Shown here: positions 25,896 to 34,626 of the stretch, piece by piece | How the letters are laid out: each line of letters begins with the position of its first letter | How positions within the stretch are numbered: position 1 is the first letter of the stretch | NCBI GenBank assembly: GCA_910586385.1 | Contig: CAJUGX010000003.1 | Span: forward strand, 124,001-188,000 | Length of the DNA stretch: 64,000 nt | Origin: an uncultured Christensenella sp. | GTDB taxonomy: Bacteria > Bacillota > Clostridia > Christensenellales > UBA1242 | Reading direction: 5' to 3' | Made by a program: the position numbers and the translations under genes | Notes under the pieces: generated by a model | What the model was told of the DNA's origin: nothing | Databases searched by the model: none | The model's input: only the letters and a program-made list of their open reading frames with translations

Positions 25896-26963
25896 CTAAA
25901 TCAATGCGTAAGTTTTGGCTGGCAACCTTCTTATTAAACCACGAATTTCCAAAGTTGTCAAACAACTACTCAAAATATTGACAGGAATCTTGGATTTTTC
26001 TGCCAAATAATCCATATCACACTCCCCATCTGCAAGAAGTGAGAGGATTGTTTGCTCGTCAAATGACACTTCAACCTGCCTCTTTTGTAGATTTTTCTTC
26101 ATTCCATAATATTCAATGATATCATCAGCAGACAGAGTGCATTCAGCTTGAGCAGTTTTGATAAGCTCATTGGTAAGTTCGCTCTTGTCACAAAACACAC
26201 TCCCTGGCACAGCAAAAATATCTCTGCCATACTCAAGTGCATATTCCTTGGTGTGAACCGTCCCGCTTTTCTTTCCTGCCTCAGTGATAAGCACGCCATC
26301 GCTCAGCCCAGCGACAATTCTATTTCTCCTTGGAAAAGTGTATCTCTTTGCTTCAAAAGATGGTGGATATTCAGAGAGCAACAATCCACTTTTTGCAATC
26401 TCTTTTGAGAGATTTGTGTTTGTGGATGGATATATGTGGTTGAAACCGCTCCCTACAACGGCAATTGTTTTTCCGCCGACCGCCAAAGTCTTTTTGTGTG
26501 CAATTTCGTCAACCCCATAACAAAGTCCGCTGACAATCACAAAGCCAGCCAACGCAAGATTTCCAACAAACTTTTCTGTGACAATCTTTCCATAATTTGT
26601 AGGGCTTCTTGTACCAACAACTGCAAGGCACTTTTCACTCATAAGTGACAAATCACCCATCGCATACAACACAAGCGGTCTGTCTGGCAAATTGAAAAGT
26701 TTTGATGGATAACGTTCATCTTCAACAGTCAAAATTTCAATGCCGGCTTTTCTCATGTTTTCAATTGCACTGTCAAGTGTTCTCACGTCAAAGTTTGACA
26801 CAAACCTATGATATTCTTCTTTTGAAAGATTTTTCTCAATGAAACCATTTTTGGCAACTGCTTGCATAGAAAAATCATCAAGAGACTCCAAGAAGAGTTC
26901 TTGCTTTTTGTTTGGCAACTCACATATTGACATATAGACAATAAATTTCTCTTTCTCTGTCAA
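25896..26963 (-). CDS. dprA: DNA processing protein DprA
   Basis: DprA protects incoming single-stranded DNA and loads RecA during natural transformation; it is also found in many species not known to be competent. The 355-residue protein has an N-terminal SAM-like region, a Rossmann-fold core (AVVGTRSPTNYG, VSGLCYGVDEIAH, TIAVVGSGFNHIYPSTN) and a C-terminal winged-helix segment (about 290-355). The start is a TTG with GGAG 6 nt upstream. It lies between comM and topA, the common Firmicutes order. Confidence 0.94.
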   Translation of the reverse strand: MTEKEKFIVYMSICELPNKKQELFLESLDDFSMQAVAKNGFIEKNLSKEEYHRFVSNFDVRTLDSAIENMRKAGIEILTVEDERYPSKLFNLPDRPLVLYAMGDLSLMSEKCLAVVGTRSPTNYGKIVTEKFVGNLALAGFVIVSGLCYGVDEIAHKKTLAVGGKTIAVVGSGFNHIYPSTNTNLSKEIAKSGLLLSEYPPSFEAKRYTFPRRNRIVAGLSDGVLITEAGKKSGTVHTKEYALEYGRDIFAVPGSVFCDKSELTNELIKTAQAECTLSADDIIEYYGMKKNLQKRQVEVSFDEQTILSLLADGECDMDYLAEKSKIPVNILSSCLTTLEIRGLIRRLPAKTYALI

Positions 26964-26972
26964 ATCAAACTC

Positions 26973-28514
26973 CTAAACACTCCAATATTTCCTGTCGAGC
27001 CCACGATATGAAATCGCCTCAGCCAAGTGCTGTGGCAAAATATTCTTCTCTCCTTCAAGGTCAGCAATTGTCCTTGCAACTCTCAAGATCCTGTCATGCG
27101 CTCTTGCAGAGAGTTTAAGCGACGAAAAGGCTTGCTCCATAAGTGTCTGACACTCTTGTGAAAGTGCACAGAATTTCTTGGTCTGTGCAACTGTCATCTT
27201 TGCATTTGAAAAAGTTTTCGAACCAACAAATCTCTCAAGTTGGACACTTCTCGCCTTGTCAACTCTCTTCTTTATATCAGCTGAGCATTCTTCCTTCCTG
27301 TCATTGTGCAAATCACTGTAAGCAATATTGTCGACCTCCACTTGGATGTCGATTCTGTCCATAATAGGGCCAGAAATCTTTGCGAGATATTTATGTATCT
27401 GCACTGGCGAACATTTGCACTCTCTGTCCTTTGAGCCATAGTTTCCACAAGGACAAGGATTCATGCTGGCAATAAGCGTAAAACTTGATGGATATGTCAC
27501 AGTCTGGTTTGCTCTTGCCACAGTGATTACCCCATCCTCAAGAGGCTGACGAAGGGTCTCAATCAATTGTCTTGAATATTCTGGAAACTCGTCAAGATAA
27601 AGTACACCATTGTGTGCAAGACTGATTTCTCCAGGTTTGCTATGAGTTCCACCGCCAGTCAAACTTACGGTTGTCGCTGTGTGGTGAGGAGTGCGGAAAG
27701 GTCTTTCTGTGATTATGCCTTGCGACAAATCAAGCACACCTGCAACAGAATGGATTTTTGTTACTTCCAATGCCTCTTCAAAAGTGAGGTCTGGCAAAAT
27801 CCCAGAGAAGCATTTTGCAAGCATACTCTTTCCACTTCCCGGAGGTCCAATCATGATGACATTGTGTCCACCTGCAGCAGCAATCTCCAACGCCCTCTTT
27901 GCAACCATTTGCCCTTTGACGTTTTCAAAATCAAGTTTGTTTGAAGAAGTGCTTTTTACTTCATCGAAACTCTTAAGTTGGATAGGCTTGATTTCTTCTT
28001 TTGACTCTCCATTCAAAAACTCAACAGTTTTTCTCAAGTTTTCAAAAGCATAAATCTCAAGCCCTTTTATAAATCGTGCCTCCTCCATGTTTTCCTTTGG
28101 CAAAACAAACTTCTTGTATCCAAGTTTGAGTGCACTGATAAGAATAGGCAAAACACCTTTCACCTTTTTGACAGAGCCATCAAGAGACAACTCGCCGAGA
28201 AAAACAAATTCTTTATATTTCTTTGTCAAAATCTGATCGGAAGCGGACAAGATTCCGACTGCAATCCCAAGGTCAAAATGAGGACCCTCTTTCTTCACAT
28301 CCGCTGGAGCAAGATTGATTGTGTAATGCTTTGCAGGATATTCAAATCCAGAATTTCGAATGGCGGATTTCACCCTCTCCTTTGCCTCTTTGACAGCGGT
28401 GTCGCCAAGTCCAACAATTTCAAAGTGAGGAAGTCCTCCCACAATATCTGTTTCAATTTGTGTTGCAAACCCTTCAATTCCGTTAAGTCCAAAACTTAAA
28501 ACTTTTGATAACAT
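26973..28514 (-). CDS. comM: YifB/ComM family Mg-chelatase-like AAA+ ATPase
   Basis: ComM-type hexameric helicases promote branch migration of heteroduplex during transformation. The 513-residue protein has an N-terminal Lon-like fold (about 1-170), Walker A (GPPGSGKSMLAKCF), Walker B (GVLYLDEFPE), a CPCGNYG zinc-type motif and a C-terminal Mg-chelatase domain. The ATG at 28514 follows GGAG by 6 nt; an upstream TTG at 28526 is less likely. It leads the operon with dprA and topA. Confidence 0.94.
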   Translation of the reverse strand: MLSKVLSFGLNGIEGFATQIETDIVGGLPHFEIVGLGDTAVKEAKERVKSAIRNSGFEYPAKHYTINLAPADVKKEGPHFDLGIAVGILSASDQILTKKYKEFVFLGELSLDGSVKKVKGVLPILISALKLGYKKFVLPKENMEEARFIKGLEIYAFENLRKTVEFLNGESKEEIKPIQLKSFDEVKSTSSNKLDFENVKGQMVAKRALEIAAAGGHNVIMIGPPGSGKSMLAKCFSGILPDLTFEEALEVTKIHSVAGVLDLSQGIITERPFRTPHHTATTVSLTGGGTHSKPGEISLAHNGVLYLDEFPEYSRQLIETLRQPLEDGVITVARANQTVTYPSSFTLIASMNPCPCGNYGSKDRECKCSPVQIHKYLAKISGPIMDRIDIQVEVDNIAYSDLHNDRKEECSADIKKRVDKARSVQLERFVGSKTFSNAKMTVAQTKKFCALSQECQTLMEQAFSSLKLSARAHDRILRVARTIADLEGEKNILPQHLAEAISYRGLDRKYWSV

Positions 28515-28544
28515 CAATTTCTCCAAATAAACAATTCTGTGCTT

Positions 28545-28573
28545 ATTATAACAAAACCATCAAATATCCTCAA
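28545..28573 (-). promoter_or_regulatory. Promoter of comM-dprA-topA
   Basis: On the minus strand TTGAGG (28573-28568) and an extended TGTTATAAT (-10 at 28550-28545) are spaced 17 bp. Confidence 0.65.
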
Positions 28574-28694
28574 AGCAAATCCGACACATTACACCATTAT
28601 TTTTCACGAAACACGCACGCGACTCAAAATTACCAAAATAAAATTAGACCTTCCAACATCCTCTTTTTTCATTATAAATTAATAAAAACACCTA

Positions 28695-28723
28695 TTGACT
28701 TTTAACTAATTAATTGATACAAT
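28695..28723 (+). promoter_or_regulatory. Promoter of the ankyrin-repeat gene
   Basis: TTGACT (28695-28700) and TACAAT (28718-28723), 17 bp apart, lie 21 bp before the start codon. Confidence 0.65.
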
Positions 28724-28744
28724 ATAGATATATTGGAGGTTATT

Positions 28745-29413
28745 ATGACACAAGAAGAGAAAAAATTTGTTGATGCGATTTATTTGAAAAAAATTGAGGT
28801 TGTTAAAGAATATATCAAATCAGATGTGAATGTCAATGCTCAAAGCAAAAATGGGAAAACAGCTTTGATTGTGGCCTCAGCATATGGTATAATTGACTGC
28901 CTTAAGGAATTGCTTAAAGTTCCTGGTATTGATGTAAATTTGAAAGATATCGATGGTGAAACAGCATTGATGTGGGCTGCAAACAACAGCCATACAGAAG
29001 TCGTAAAAGAACTTCTTAAGGTTTCTGAGATTGACTTTAATGCTGCTGATAATCAAAAACGCACTGCATTGATGTGGGCTGCCCACAATGGTCATGTGGA
29101 AATTGTGAAAGAACTTCTTAAAGTTTCTGGCATTGATGTTAATGCCAAGGACGAATACGGTAATACAGCGTTGATGTGGGCTTCGTACAATGGTCACACA
29201 GAAGTTGTTAAAGAACTTCTCCAATCCCCTGACATTGATATCCACATTATGAGCAAAGACGGGAACACTGCTTTCTTCTGTACAAAAAATGCCGAGATAA
29301 GATATTTGTTGATATTGAAAGAAGAGCAAAATAAAGCAAAAGAAAAAGCTGGTGCAACAACAAAAATAGTTGTTCCTAAGAAAGCGGATAAAGCTGGGGA
29401 AGGGAAAAAATAA
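28745..29413 (+). CDS. Ankyrin-repeat protein
   Basis: This 222-residue soluble protein is built mainly of ankyrin repeats, a protein-protein binding scaffold. Four to five repeats of about 33-36 residues are visible between residues 25 and 185, each with the TALMWAxxNGHxEVVKELL pattern and the linking xGIDVNAKD turn. The C-terminal 35 residues are Lys/Ala-rich and likely disordered. There is no signal peptide, so it probably acts in the cytoplasm. The ATG at 28745 follows GGAGG; an upstream TTG at 28733 precedes the site. It has its own promoter and terminator. The binding partner is unknown. Confidence 0.9.
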   Translation: MTQEEKKFVDAIYLKKIEVVKEYIKSDVNVNAQSKNGKTALIVASAYGIIDCLKELLKVPGIDVNLKDIDGETALMWAANNSHTEVVKELLKVSEIDFNAADNQKRTALMWAAHNGHVEIVKELLKVSGIDVNAKDEYGNTALMWASYNGHTEVVKELLQSPDIDIHIMSKDGNTAFFCTKNAEIRYLLILKEEQNKAKEKAGATTKIVVPKKADKAGEGKK

Positions 29414-29440
29414 AAAAGACCTCTTTGAGAGGTCTTTTTT
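29413..29440. terminator. Bidirectional terminator
   Basis: AAAAAAGACCTC pairs with GAGGTCTTTTTT around a TTTGA loop. It ends the ankyrin gene and can serve the convergent membrane-protein gene. Confidence 0.85.
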
Positions 29441-29452
29441 TCTAGCCCAATT

Positions 29453-29836
29453 TTAGTAAAGAATAAGTGCAACCAAGAATGCAATTGCAACTGCGAAACA
29501 AAAGCATATCATAAACCATTTTATGAATTTCTCTCTTCTCAGTTTTTTCTTGAATTCTTTTTTGTAAGCCACTTCACTTGCTTCATAAACACTTGATGTT
29601 ATGCGAAGTTTGTTTATCTTTTCTGCCTTGAAAATTTTGTACTTTTCGTCAATCTCACTCTTGAAATCAGTGTAGTATTTGTAGATGAGCCAACCACCCC
29701 AAAACAATCCCAAAATCATGATAAGTGAGAAGACAAAATACACAAACCCATCCCAAACTTGCTCCTTCAAAATCGTAAAGAGTGCAGTCAGCACGGCAAT
29801 AGCAATTGTGACAATATATGATATCTTATCCTTCAT
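29453..29836 (-). CDS. Small membrane protein, unknown
   Basis: The 127-residue protein is not recognised. Two hydrophobic segments near the N-terminus (about 6-22 and 30-52) are followed by a charged Lys/Glu-rich cytoplasmic-looking stretch (about 55-103) and a third membrane helix at the C-terminus (about 105-126). A GGAAA site precedes the ATG. It lies 13 bp after another small membrane protein gene, suggesting a two-gene unit. Confidence 0.7.
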   Translation of the reverse strand: MKDKISYIVTIAIAVLTALFTILKEQVWDGFVYFVFSLIMILGLFWGGWLIYKYYTDFKSEIDEKYKIFKAEKINKLRITSSVYEASEVAYKKEFKKKLRREKFIKWFMICFCFAVAIAFLVALILY

Positions 29837-29849
29837 TTTCCTTTATCCA

Positions 29850-30197
29850 TTACAACATTGCAAAGATGTAAATCACAGTAATGAGTACTGCAGCAACAAT
29901 CCAAGCAATCAACCACCAAATATTTCTCTTTCTTCTAGTCCAATAGAAACCAAGCCACATACAAACAATATAAGCCATACATTCACCAATTGCTTGGAAT
30001 GAAGTTGCAACAGTTGGTGTGTGTTGTTTGAATGCAAGCCTAAAAATAAGTGCAATTGCAATGCATATCATTGCAAAGTATCCAACAGCATCCAAAATCT
30101 TTGTTGAAGACCATGGTCTTGGAGATGACTGAGATTGTGAAGATGTGGTCTTTTTTGATGTTGTGGTTTTCTTTGTTGTCTTTTTCTTTTCTGCCAT
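29850..30197 (-). CDS. Small membrane protein with Lys/Thr/Ser-rich N-terminus
   Basis: The 115-residue protein is not recognised. Residues 1-30 are a low-complexity Lys/Thr/Ser/Gln tail, with KKTT-type repeats. Three hydrophobic segments follow (about 35-53, 67-85, 93-114). A strong AAAGGAGGAG site precedes the ATG. It is upstream of, and probably cotranscribed with, the 127-residue membrane protein gene. Confidence 0.7.
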   Translation of the reverse strand: MAEKKKTTKKTTTSKKTTSSQSQSSPRPWSSTKILDAVGYFAMICIAIALIFRLAFKQHTPTVATSFQAIGECMAYIVCMWLGFYWTRRKRNIWWLIAWIVAAVLITVIYIFAML

Positions 30198-30274
30198 TTT
30201 TTCTCCTCCTTTGCGCCATATGACGCTTTATGTTTTTATGATATATCTTTTATGAAACTGCAGACAATGTTGTG

Positions 30275-31855
30275 TTATTTTGCAGTCTCACTATATCTGC
30301 TTTCTCTTATGACATTGACTTTGATTTGCCCAGGATATTGCATTTCGTTTTCAATCTTTGATGCGATTTCCTTTGCCATAAACATTGCCTCGCTGTCAGA
30401 AATTTGGTCAGGTTTAACAATGATTCTGACTTCTCTGCCCGCTTGAACGGCAAATGATTTGTCAACCCCCTTGAAGCCATTTGCGATTTCTTCAAGTTGT
30501 TGAAGTCTCTTGATATAACTTTCAAAGCTGTCTCTTCTTGCACCAGGTCTTGAAGACGAGATTGCATCTGCAACTTGCACAATCACAGCCTCGATAGTCT
30601 TAAATTCAACATTGAAGTGGTGTGCTTCAATGCAATGAACAATCGCCTCGCTTTCGCCACATTTCTTTGCAAGTTCGACACCGATTTGCACGTGCGTCCC
30701 TTCGAGTTCGTGGTCGAGAGCCTTTCCGATGTCATGGAGAAGTCCTCCACGTTTTGCAATCTTTACATTTGCTCCCATCTCACTTGCAAGAAGTCCTGCC
30801 AAGATTGATGTTTCAACAGAATGTTTCAAAACATTTTGACCATAACTTGTTCTGTACTTAAGTCTGCCAAGAGTTCTGACAAGTTCTGGATTCAAATTGA
30901 AGATGCCAGTTTCGTTGCAAGCCTCTTCTCCAGCCTGCTTGCAAATCTTGTCAACTTCATTTTGCATTTTCTCAACAATTTCTTCAATTCTTGTTGGATG
31001 GATTCTTCCATCAGAGATAAGTTTCTCAAGAGACAATCTTGCCACTTCTCTTCTGATTGGGTCAAACCCAGAAACTGTGATGCTTTCTGGTGTGTCATCA
31101 ACGATAAGTTCGACTCCAGTTGCGGCTTCAATTGCTTTGATGTTTCTGCCTTCTCTTCCAATGATTCTCCCTTTCATTTCGTCGTTTGGAAGGGAAACCA
31201 CTGACACTGTCATCTCACTTGTTGTGTCTGTTGCACATCTTTGAAGTGCCTGTCCGATTATCCAACGAGCCTTATTTTCACCTTCTTCCTTTGCGTCGTC
31301 TTCAATCTTTTTGACAATCACCGCTGCCTCTTTTTGAGCGTCCGCTCTCATGTTTGCAACAAGCATATCTTTTGCTTCTTGTTTTGAAAGACTTGCTGTC
31401 TTTTCAAGTTGTTCCAAAATCTGAGCTTTGATATTTTCTTGCTCAACTTTGATTTTTTCGACATTTGCTCTTGCTTCTGTCAAATTCTTTTTTTCTTCTT
31501 CAAGTTGTTCACCTTTCTTGTCAACGGCTTGCTCTTTCTTTTCGATGTATTCTTCTCTTTGATTCAACCTCTCTTCAAGTTTTACAACTTCGTTTCTTCT
31601 TTCCTTCACCTCTTGCTCAACTTCATCCTTGAGTTTTTGAGTTGCTTCCTTGCTTTCTATGATTGCTTCTTTTTTTATTGTCTTAGCTTCTGCATACGCA
31701 TCTTCAATAATTTTGATAGCATTAGATTTATTTTTTTCAAGTTTCTTGCTGCTGATAAGTTTGCACACAAGAAATCCAACGATAAGTCCAACCACAATAA
31801 AAACCGGAGTTAATCCCCATGCGATTGCAGAAGAAGCACACAATATTTCTATCAT
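30275..31855 (-). CDS. rny: Ribonuclease Y
   Basis: RNase Y is the membrane-anchored endoribonuclease that starts mRNA decay in Firmicutes. The 526-residue protein has an N-terminal membrane helix (about 10-30), a long charged coiled coil (about 35-205), a KH domain (GRIIGREGRNIKAIEAATGVELIVDDTPE) and an HD domain (GLLHDIGKALDHELEGTH near residue 370). The length is normal. A GGGGGAG site precedes the ATG. A terminator-like hairpin lies only 35 bp upstream of the start. Confidence 0.96.
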   Translation of the reverse strand: MIEILCASSAIAWGLTPVFIVVGLIVGFLVCKLISSKKLEKNKSNAIKIIEDAYAEAKTIKKEAIIESKEATQKLKDEVEQEVKERRNEVVKLEERLNQREEYIEKKEQAVDKKGEQLEEEKKNLTEARANVEKIKVEQENIKAQILEQLEKTASLSKQEAKDMLVANMRADAQKEAAVIVKKIEDDAKEEGENKARWIIGQALQRCATDTTSEMTVSVVSLPNDEMKGRIIGREGRNIKAIEAATGVELIVDDTPESITVSGFDPIRREVARLSLEKLISDGRIHPTRIEEIVEKMQNEVDKICKQAGEEACNETGIFNLNPELVRTLGRLKYRTSYGQNVLKHSVETSILAGLLASEMGANVKIAKRGGLLHDIGKALDHELEGTHVQIGVELAKKCGESEAIVHCIEAHHFNVEFKTIEAVIVQVADAISSSRPGARRDSFESYIKRLQQLEEIANGFKGVDKSFAVQAGREVRIIVKPDQISDSEAMFMAKEIASKIENEMQYPGQIKVNVIRESRYSETAK

Positions 31856-31890
31856 TCTTCTCCCCCTTAGAAAATGGTTTCCTTTCCGAC

Positions 31891-31951
31891 GAAAAATAAA
31901 AGGTAAACCACTTACAAAAAGAGTTTACCTTATTTATCAATTCTTTGTCAA
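31891..31951 (-). terminator. Terminator or attenuator upstream of rny
   Basis: On the minus strand AGGTAAAC (31930-31923) and GTTTACCT (31908-31901) form an 8-bp stem followed by a T-rich run. It ends the transcript of the upstream hypothetical gene. A TTGACA at 31951-31946, with a weak TAAACT 18 bp on, would start rny transcription within the hairpin, so the hairpin might act as an rny leader element instead. Confidence 0.55.
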
Positions 31952-31998
31952 ACAATTAAAGAAATTTTTGCACAATTTCGTACATTAGAATATATAAA

Positions 31999-32601
31999 TT
32001 ATGCTTTACCCCCATCTGTTGATTTTGCCCTTGAAAGCGAACATATTGCTTTCGCCAGAGTTGTTTTTGCCTTGTCGTTTTTTTGATTTTCAATATTTTC
32101 CATTCCCAAATCAATGTTGAGCAAACATGGATTGATTTTTTTATCCAATTCCAAAAATCTTGCGCCAGGGTTTCCAATAGACTCTACTCCATTGGATGGT
32201 CTAATTGCGTCAAACTTACATTTATTTTGTCCCATAAGCACATGATCATACACATGGCTTCCATCAGCCAATTTGTCTTTCAGACTGATAGAGACGTCAT
32301 CAAATACGAAAGAAGGATAATCATTCTCAACTTTTCCAAATCTTTCAGGCACAATACATGTCCTATGAATAATCAAAGAATAATGCAATGTGCAATTTTT
32401 AAGAATCTTTTCTGCTGTCCTTTCCCCAGAAGCCAACGATTCTTTATTCCATGGTTGATACAACATACCCTTTGGATAAATTGTGCAATAATATCCTGTA
32501 AATCCCACAACAGATCCTCCTGTAAGTCTGTTGAGTTCCTTACATAGTGCTGGCAGACCAACCTTAATCTTTGGAAGAATACCTTCTTTTGCTTTTTCCA
32601 T
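31999..32601 (-). CDS. Protein of unknown function
   Basis: The 200-residue protein is not recognised. It is soluble, without a signal peptide. A mixed alpha/beta region contains GSVVGFTGYYCTIYPKGM and a central FVFDDVSISLKDKLADGSHVYDHVLMG, which reads like a small beta-rich domain. The last 45 residues are Lys/Asn-rich. It has a strong promoter (TTGACT-17-TAAAAT) and a GGGG ribosome binding site, so it is probably expressed alone. Confidence 0.65.
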   Translation of the reverse strand: MEKAKEGILPKIKVGLPALCKELNRLTGGSVVGFTGYYCTIYPKGMLYQPWNKESLASGERTAEKILKNCTLHYSLIIHRTCIVPERFGKVENDYPSFVFDDVSISLKDKLADGSHVYDHVLMGQNKCKFDAIRPSNGVESIGNPGARFLELDKKINPCLLNIDLGMENIENQKNDKAKTTLAKAICSLSRAKSTDGGKA

Positions 32602-32623
32602 TTTATGTTCCCCTTATGCACAC

Positions 32624-32652
32624 ATTTTACCATAAAAAAATCACTTAGTCAA
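32624..32652 (-). promoter_or_regulatory. Promoter of the 200-residue protein gene
   Basis: On the minus strand TTGACT (32652-32647) and TAAAAT (32629-32624) have a 17-bp spacer and lie just downstream of the clpX terminator. Confidence 0.7.
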
Positions 32653-32666
32653 CACCAAATTTCAAC

Positions 32667-32695
32667 AAAAAAATCACCATCGAAGTGGTGATTTT
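32667..32695 (-). terminator. Terminator after clpX
   Basis: On the minus strand AATCACCA pairs with TGGTGATT, followed by a U-rich run. It ends the tig-clpP-clpX transcript. Confidence 0.85.
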
Positions 32696-32708
32696 ATATA
32701 AGTGAAAA

Positions 32709-34001
32709 CTAGACTGCTTCCTCAGTCTCATTTTCAATTTTCTTTTCCAAAATTGGTTTTGCACCTTTTTCAAAGAAGTCTCTTGTGATGACAATTCGGT
32801 TGAACATTTTTGGGTCTGGCAAATCAAACATAAGTTCGAGCATCTTGTTTTCCATGATTGTTCTGATTCCTCTTGCCCCAGTCTTGAGGTCGATTGCTTG
32901 CTTAGCAATGTAAGAAATTGCCTCTTGCTCAAATTCAATCTCAAACCCATCAATCTTAAACATCTGTTTATATTGTTTGATAAGCGAATTTCTTGGCTCA
33001 ACCAAAATTCTCTCAAGAGCAGTTTGGTCAAGGTCATCAAGCCCTGTCACGATTGGAAGTCTTCCAACAAATTCTGGAATAAGTCCAAACTTGATCAAAT
33101 CGTCTGGTTGAACATCCTTGCTGAAGTCAATCTTCTTCTTTTCACTTGAGTCCTTGATGTCAGCATTGAAGCCAATTGCAGAAGATGAAAGACGCTTGTT
33201 TACGATGTCTTCCAATCCCACAAAAGCTCCACCGCAGATAAACAAGATGTTTGTTGTGTCGATTTGAAGCATCTCTTGTTGAGGATGTTTCCTTCCACCT
33301 TGTGGAGGTACACTTGCAATCGTGCTTTCGATGATTTTCAAGAGTGCTTGTTGCACGCCCTCACCACCGACATCACGAGTGAGAGAACGATTTTCACTCT
33401 TGCGTGAAAGTTTGTCGATTTCATCAATATAAATGATTCCCCTTTGCGCCTTCTCGATGTCATAGTCTGCGTTTTGAATAAGTTTCAAAAGCACATTCTC
33501 AACATCTTCGCCCACATATCCCGCTTCAGTCAAAGTTGTGGCATCTGCGATGGCAAAAGGAACATCCAAAATCTTTGCCAAAGTCTTGACCAGCAGGGTC
33601 TTCCCCGAGCCCGTAGGGCCAATCATCAAAACATTGCTTTTTTCAAGCTCCAAAACGTTTTTGACATTGGCGTCTCTGCCATCTTTCTTGGCATTGATTT
33701 TGTTGTGATAGTTGTAGTTAATTCTCTTGTAATGATTGAAAACAGCAACAGACAAAACCTTCTTTGCCTGCTCTTGACCAATCACGAAGTGATCCAAACT
33801 CTTCTTAATGTCTTTTGGAGTTGGCACAACCAAGTCCTTAAACACTTTGAGTTTTTGAGTTTCTTCTTTGATTATGTCCGCACAAATTCTTATGCAATCG
33901 TCACAAATGAAAGCATCCCCATTTGGACTTGCAATGAGTTTCTTTGCTGCCTTTTGAGGTTTGCCACAAAAGGTGCAGCAGCACATATCAATATCTTTCA
34001 T
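32709..34001 (-). CDS. clpX: ClpX, ATPase of the ClpXP protease
   Basis: ClpX unfolds substrates and delivers them to ClpP. The 430-residue protein has the N-terminal zinc-binding domain (CTFCGK, then CDDCIRIC). It also has Walker A (MIGPTGSGKTLLVKTLA), the pore loop in EAGYVGEDVEN, Walker B (GIIYIDEIDKLSRKS) and the C-terminal LIPEFVGRLPI region with the IGF-type ClpP-binding loop (SAIGFNAD). It lies 8 bp after clpP in the order tig-clpP-clpX. Confidence 0.96.
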   Translation of the reverse strand: MKDIDMCCCTFCGKPQKAAKKLIASPNGDAFICDDCIRICADIIKEETQKLKVFKDLVVPTPKDIKKSLDHFVIGQEQAKKVLSVAVFNHYKRINYNYHNKINAKKDGRDANVKNVLELEKSNVLMIGPTGSGKTLLVKTLAKILDVPFAIADATTLTEAGYVGEDVENVLLKLIQNADYDIEKAQRGIIYIDEIDKLSRKSENRSLTRDVGGEGVQQALLKIIESTIASVPPQGGRKHPQQEMLQIDTTNILFICGGAFVGLEDIVNKRLSSSAIGFNADIKDSSEKKKIDFSKDVQPDDLIKFGLIPEFVGRLPIVTGLDDLDQTALERILVEPRNSLIKQYKQMFKIDGFEIEFEQEAISYIAKQAIDLKTGARGIRTIMENKMLELMFDLPDPKMFNRIVITRDFFEKGAKPILEKKIENETEEAV

Positions 34002-34009
34002 AAAGCCCC

Positions 34010-34600
34010 TTATTTTTTATTCTTTCTAGTCACAAAGATTTCGTCAATAAGACCATACTTCTTTGCATCTTCAGCAGACATATAGTTGTCTCTGTCAGTA
34101 TCCTTTTCAATGTCTTTGATTGGTTTTCCAGTGTTTTCACTCAAAATTCTGTTAAGTTTAATCTTTGTGTTTTTGATGTGATTTGCTTGGATTTCAATGT
34201 CACTTGCTTGACCTTGCGCACCACCAAGTGGTTGGTGAATCATGATTTCACTGTTTGGCAAAGCAAATCTCTTTCCTTTTGTTCCGCTTGAAAGAAGGAA
34301 AGCCCCCATTGAAGCAGCAAGCCCAATGCAAATTGTTGACACATCACACTTGATGTATTGCATTGTGTCATAAATTGCCATGCCGGCACTTACTGAGCCG
34401 CCAGGACTGTTGATATAGAAGAAAATGTCCTTATCAGGATTTTTCCCTTCCAAATAAATCAGTTGAGCAATGACAATGTTTGCAGCGTTGTCATCAATCT
34501 CGCCAGTCAAAAAGATGATACGATCTTCGAGCAAACGAGAATAGATGTCATAAGACCTTTCTCCAGAACCAGATTGGTCAACGACCATAGGAATCAACAT
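34010..34600 (-). CDS. clpP: ClpP protease subunit
   Basis: ClpP is a serine protease that forms the two-ring degradation chamber. The 196-residue protein has the Ser nucleophile in CIGLAASMGAFLLSSG, the His in MIHQPLGGAQGQASD, the Asp in DTDRDNYMSAEDAKKYGLID and the start IPMVVDQSGSGERSYDIYSRLL. A strong AGGAGG site precedes the ATG. Confidence 0.97.
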   Translation of the reverse strand: MLIPMVVDQSGSGERSYDIYSRLLEDRIIFLTGEIDDNAANIVIAQLIYLEGKNPDKDIFFYINSPGGSVSAGMAIYDTMQYIKCDVSTICIGLAASMGAFLLSSGTKGKRFALPNSEIMIHQPLGGAQGQASDIEIQANHIKNTKIKLNRILSENTGKPIKDIEKDTDRDNYMSAEDAKKYGLIDEIFVTRKNKK

Positions 34601-34626
34601 AATTAGCCTCCTAAATTTTTTTGAAA

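Noticed and set aside
30235..30300. A hairpin (ACTGCA/TGCAGT) downstream of rny as terminator
   Set aside because: On the minus strand the stem is followed by ATAAAAG rather than a T tract, so termination is not supported.
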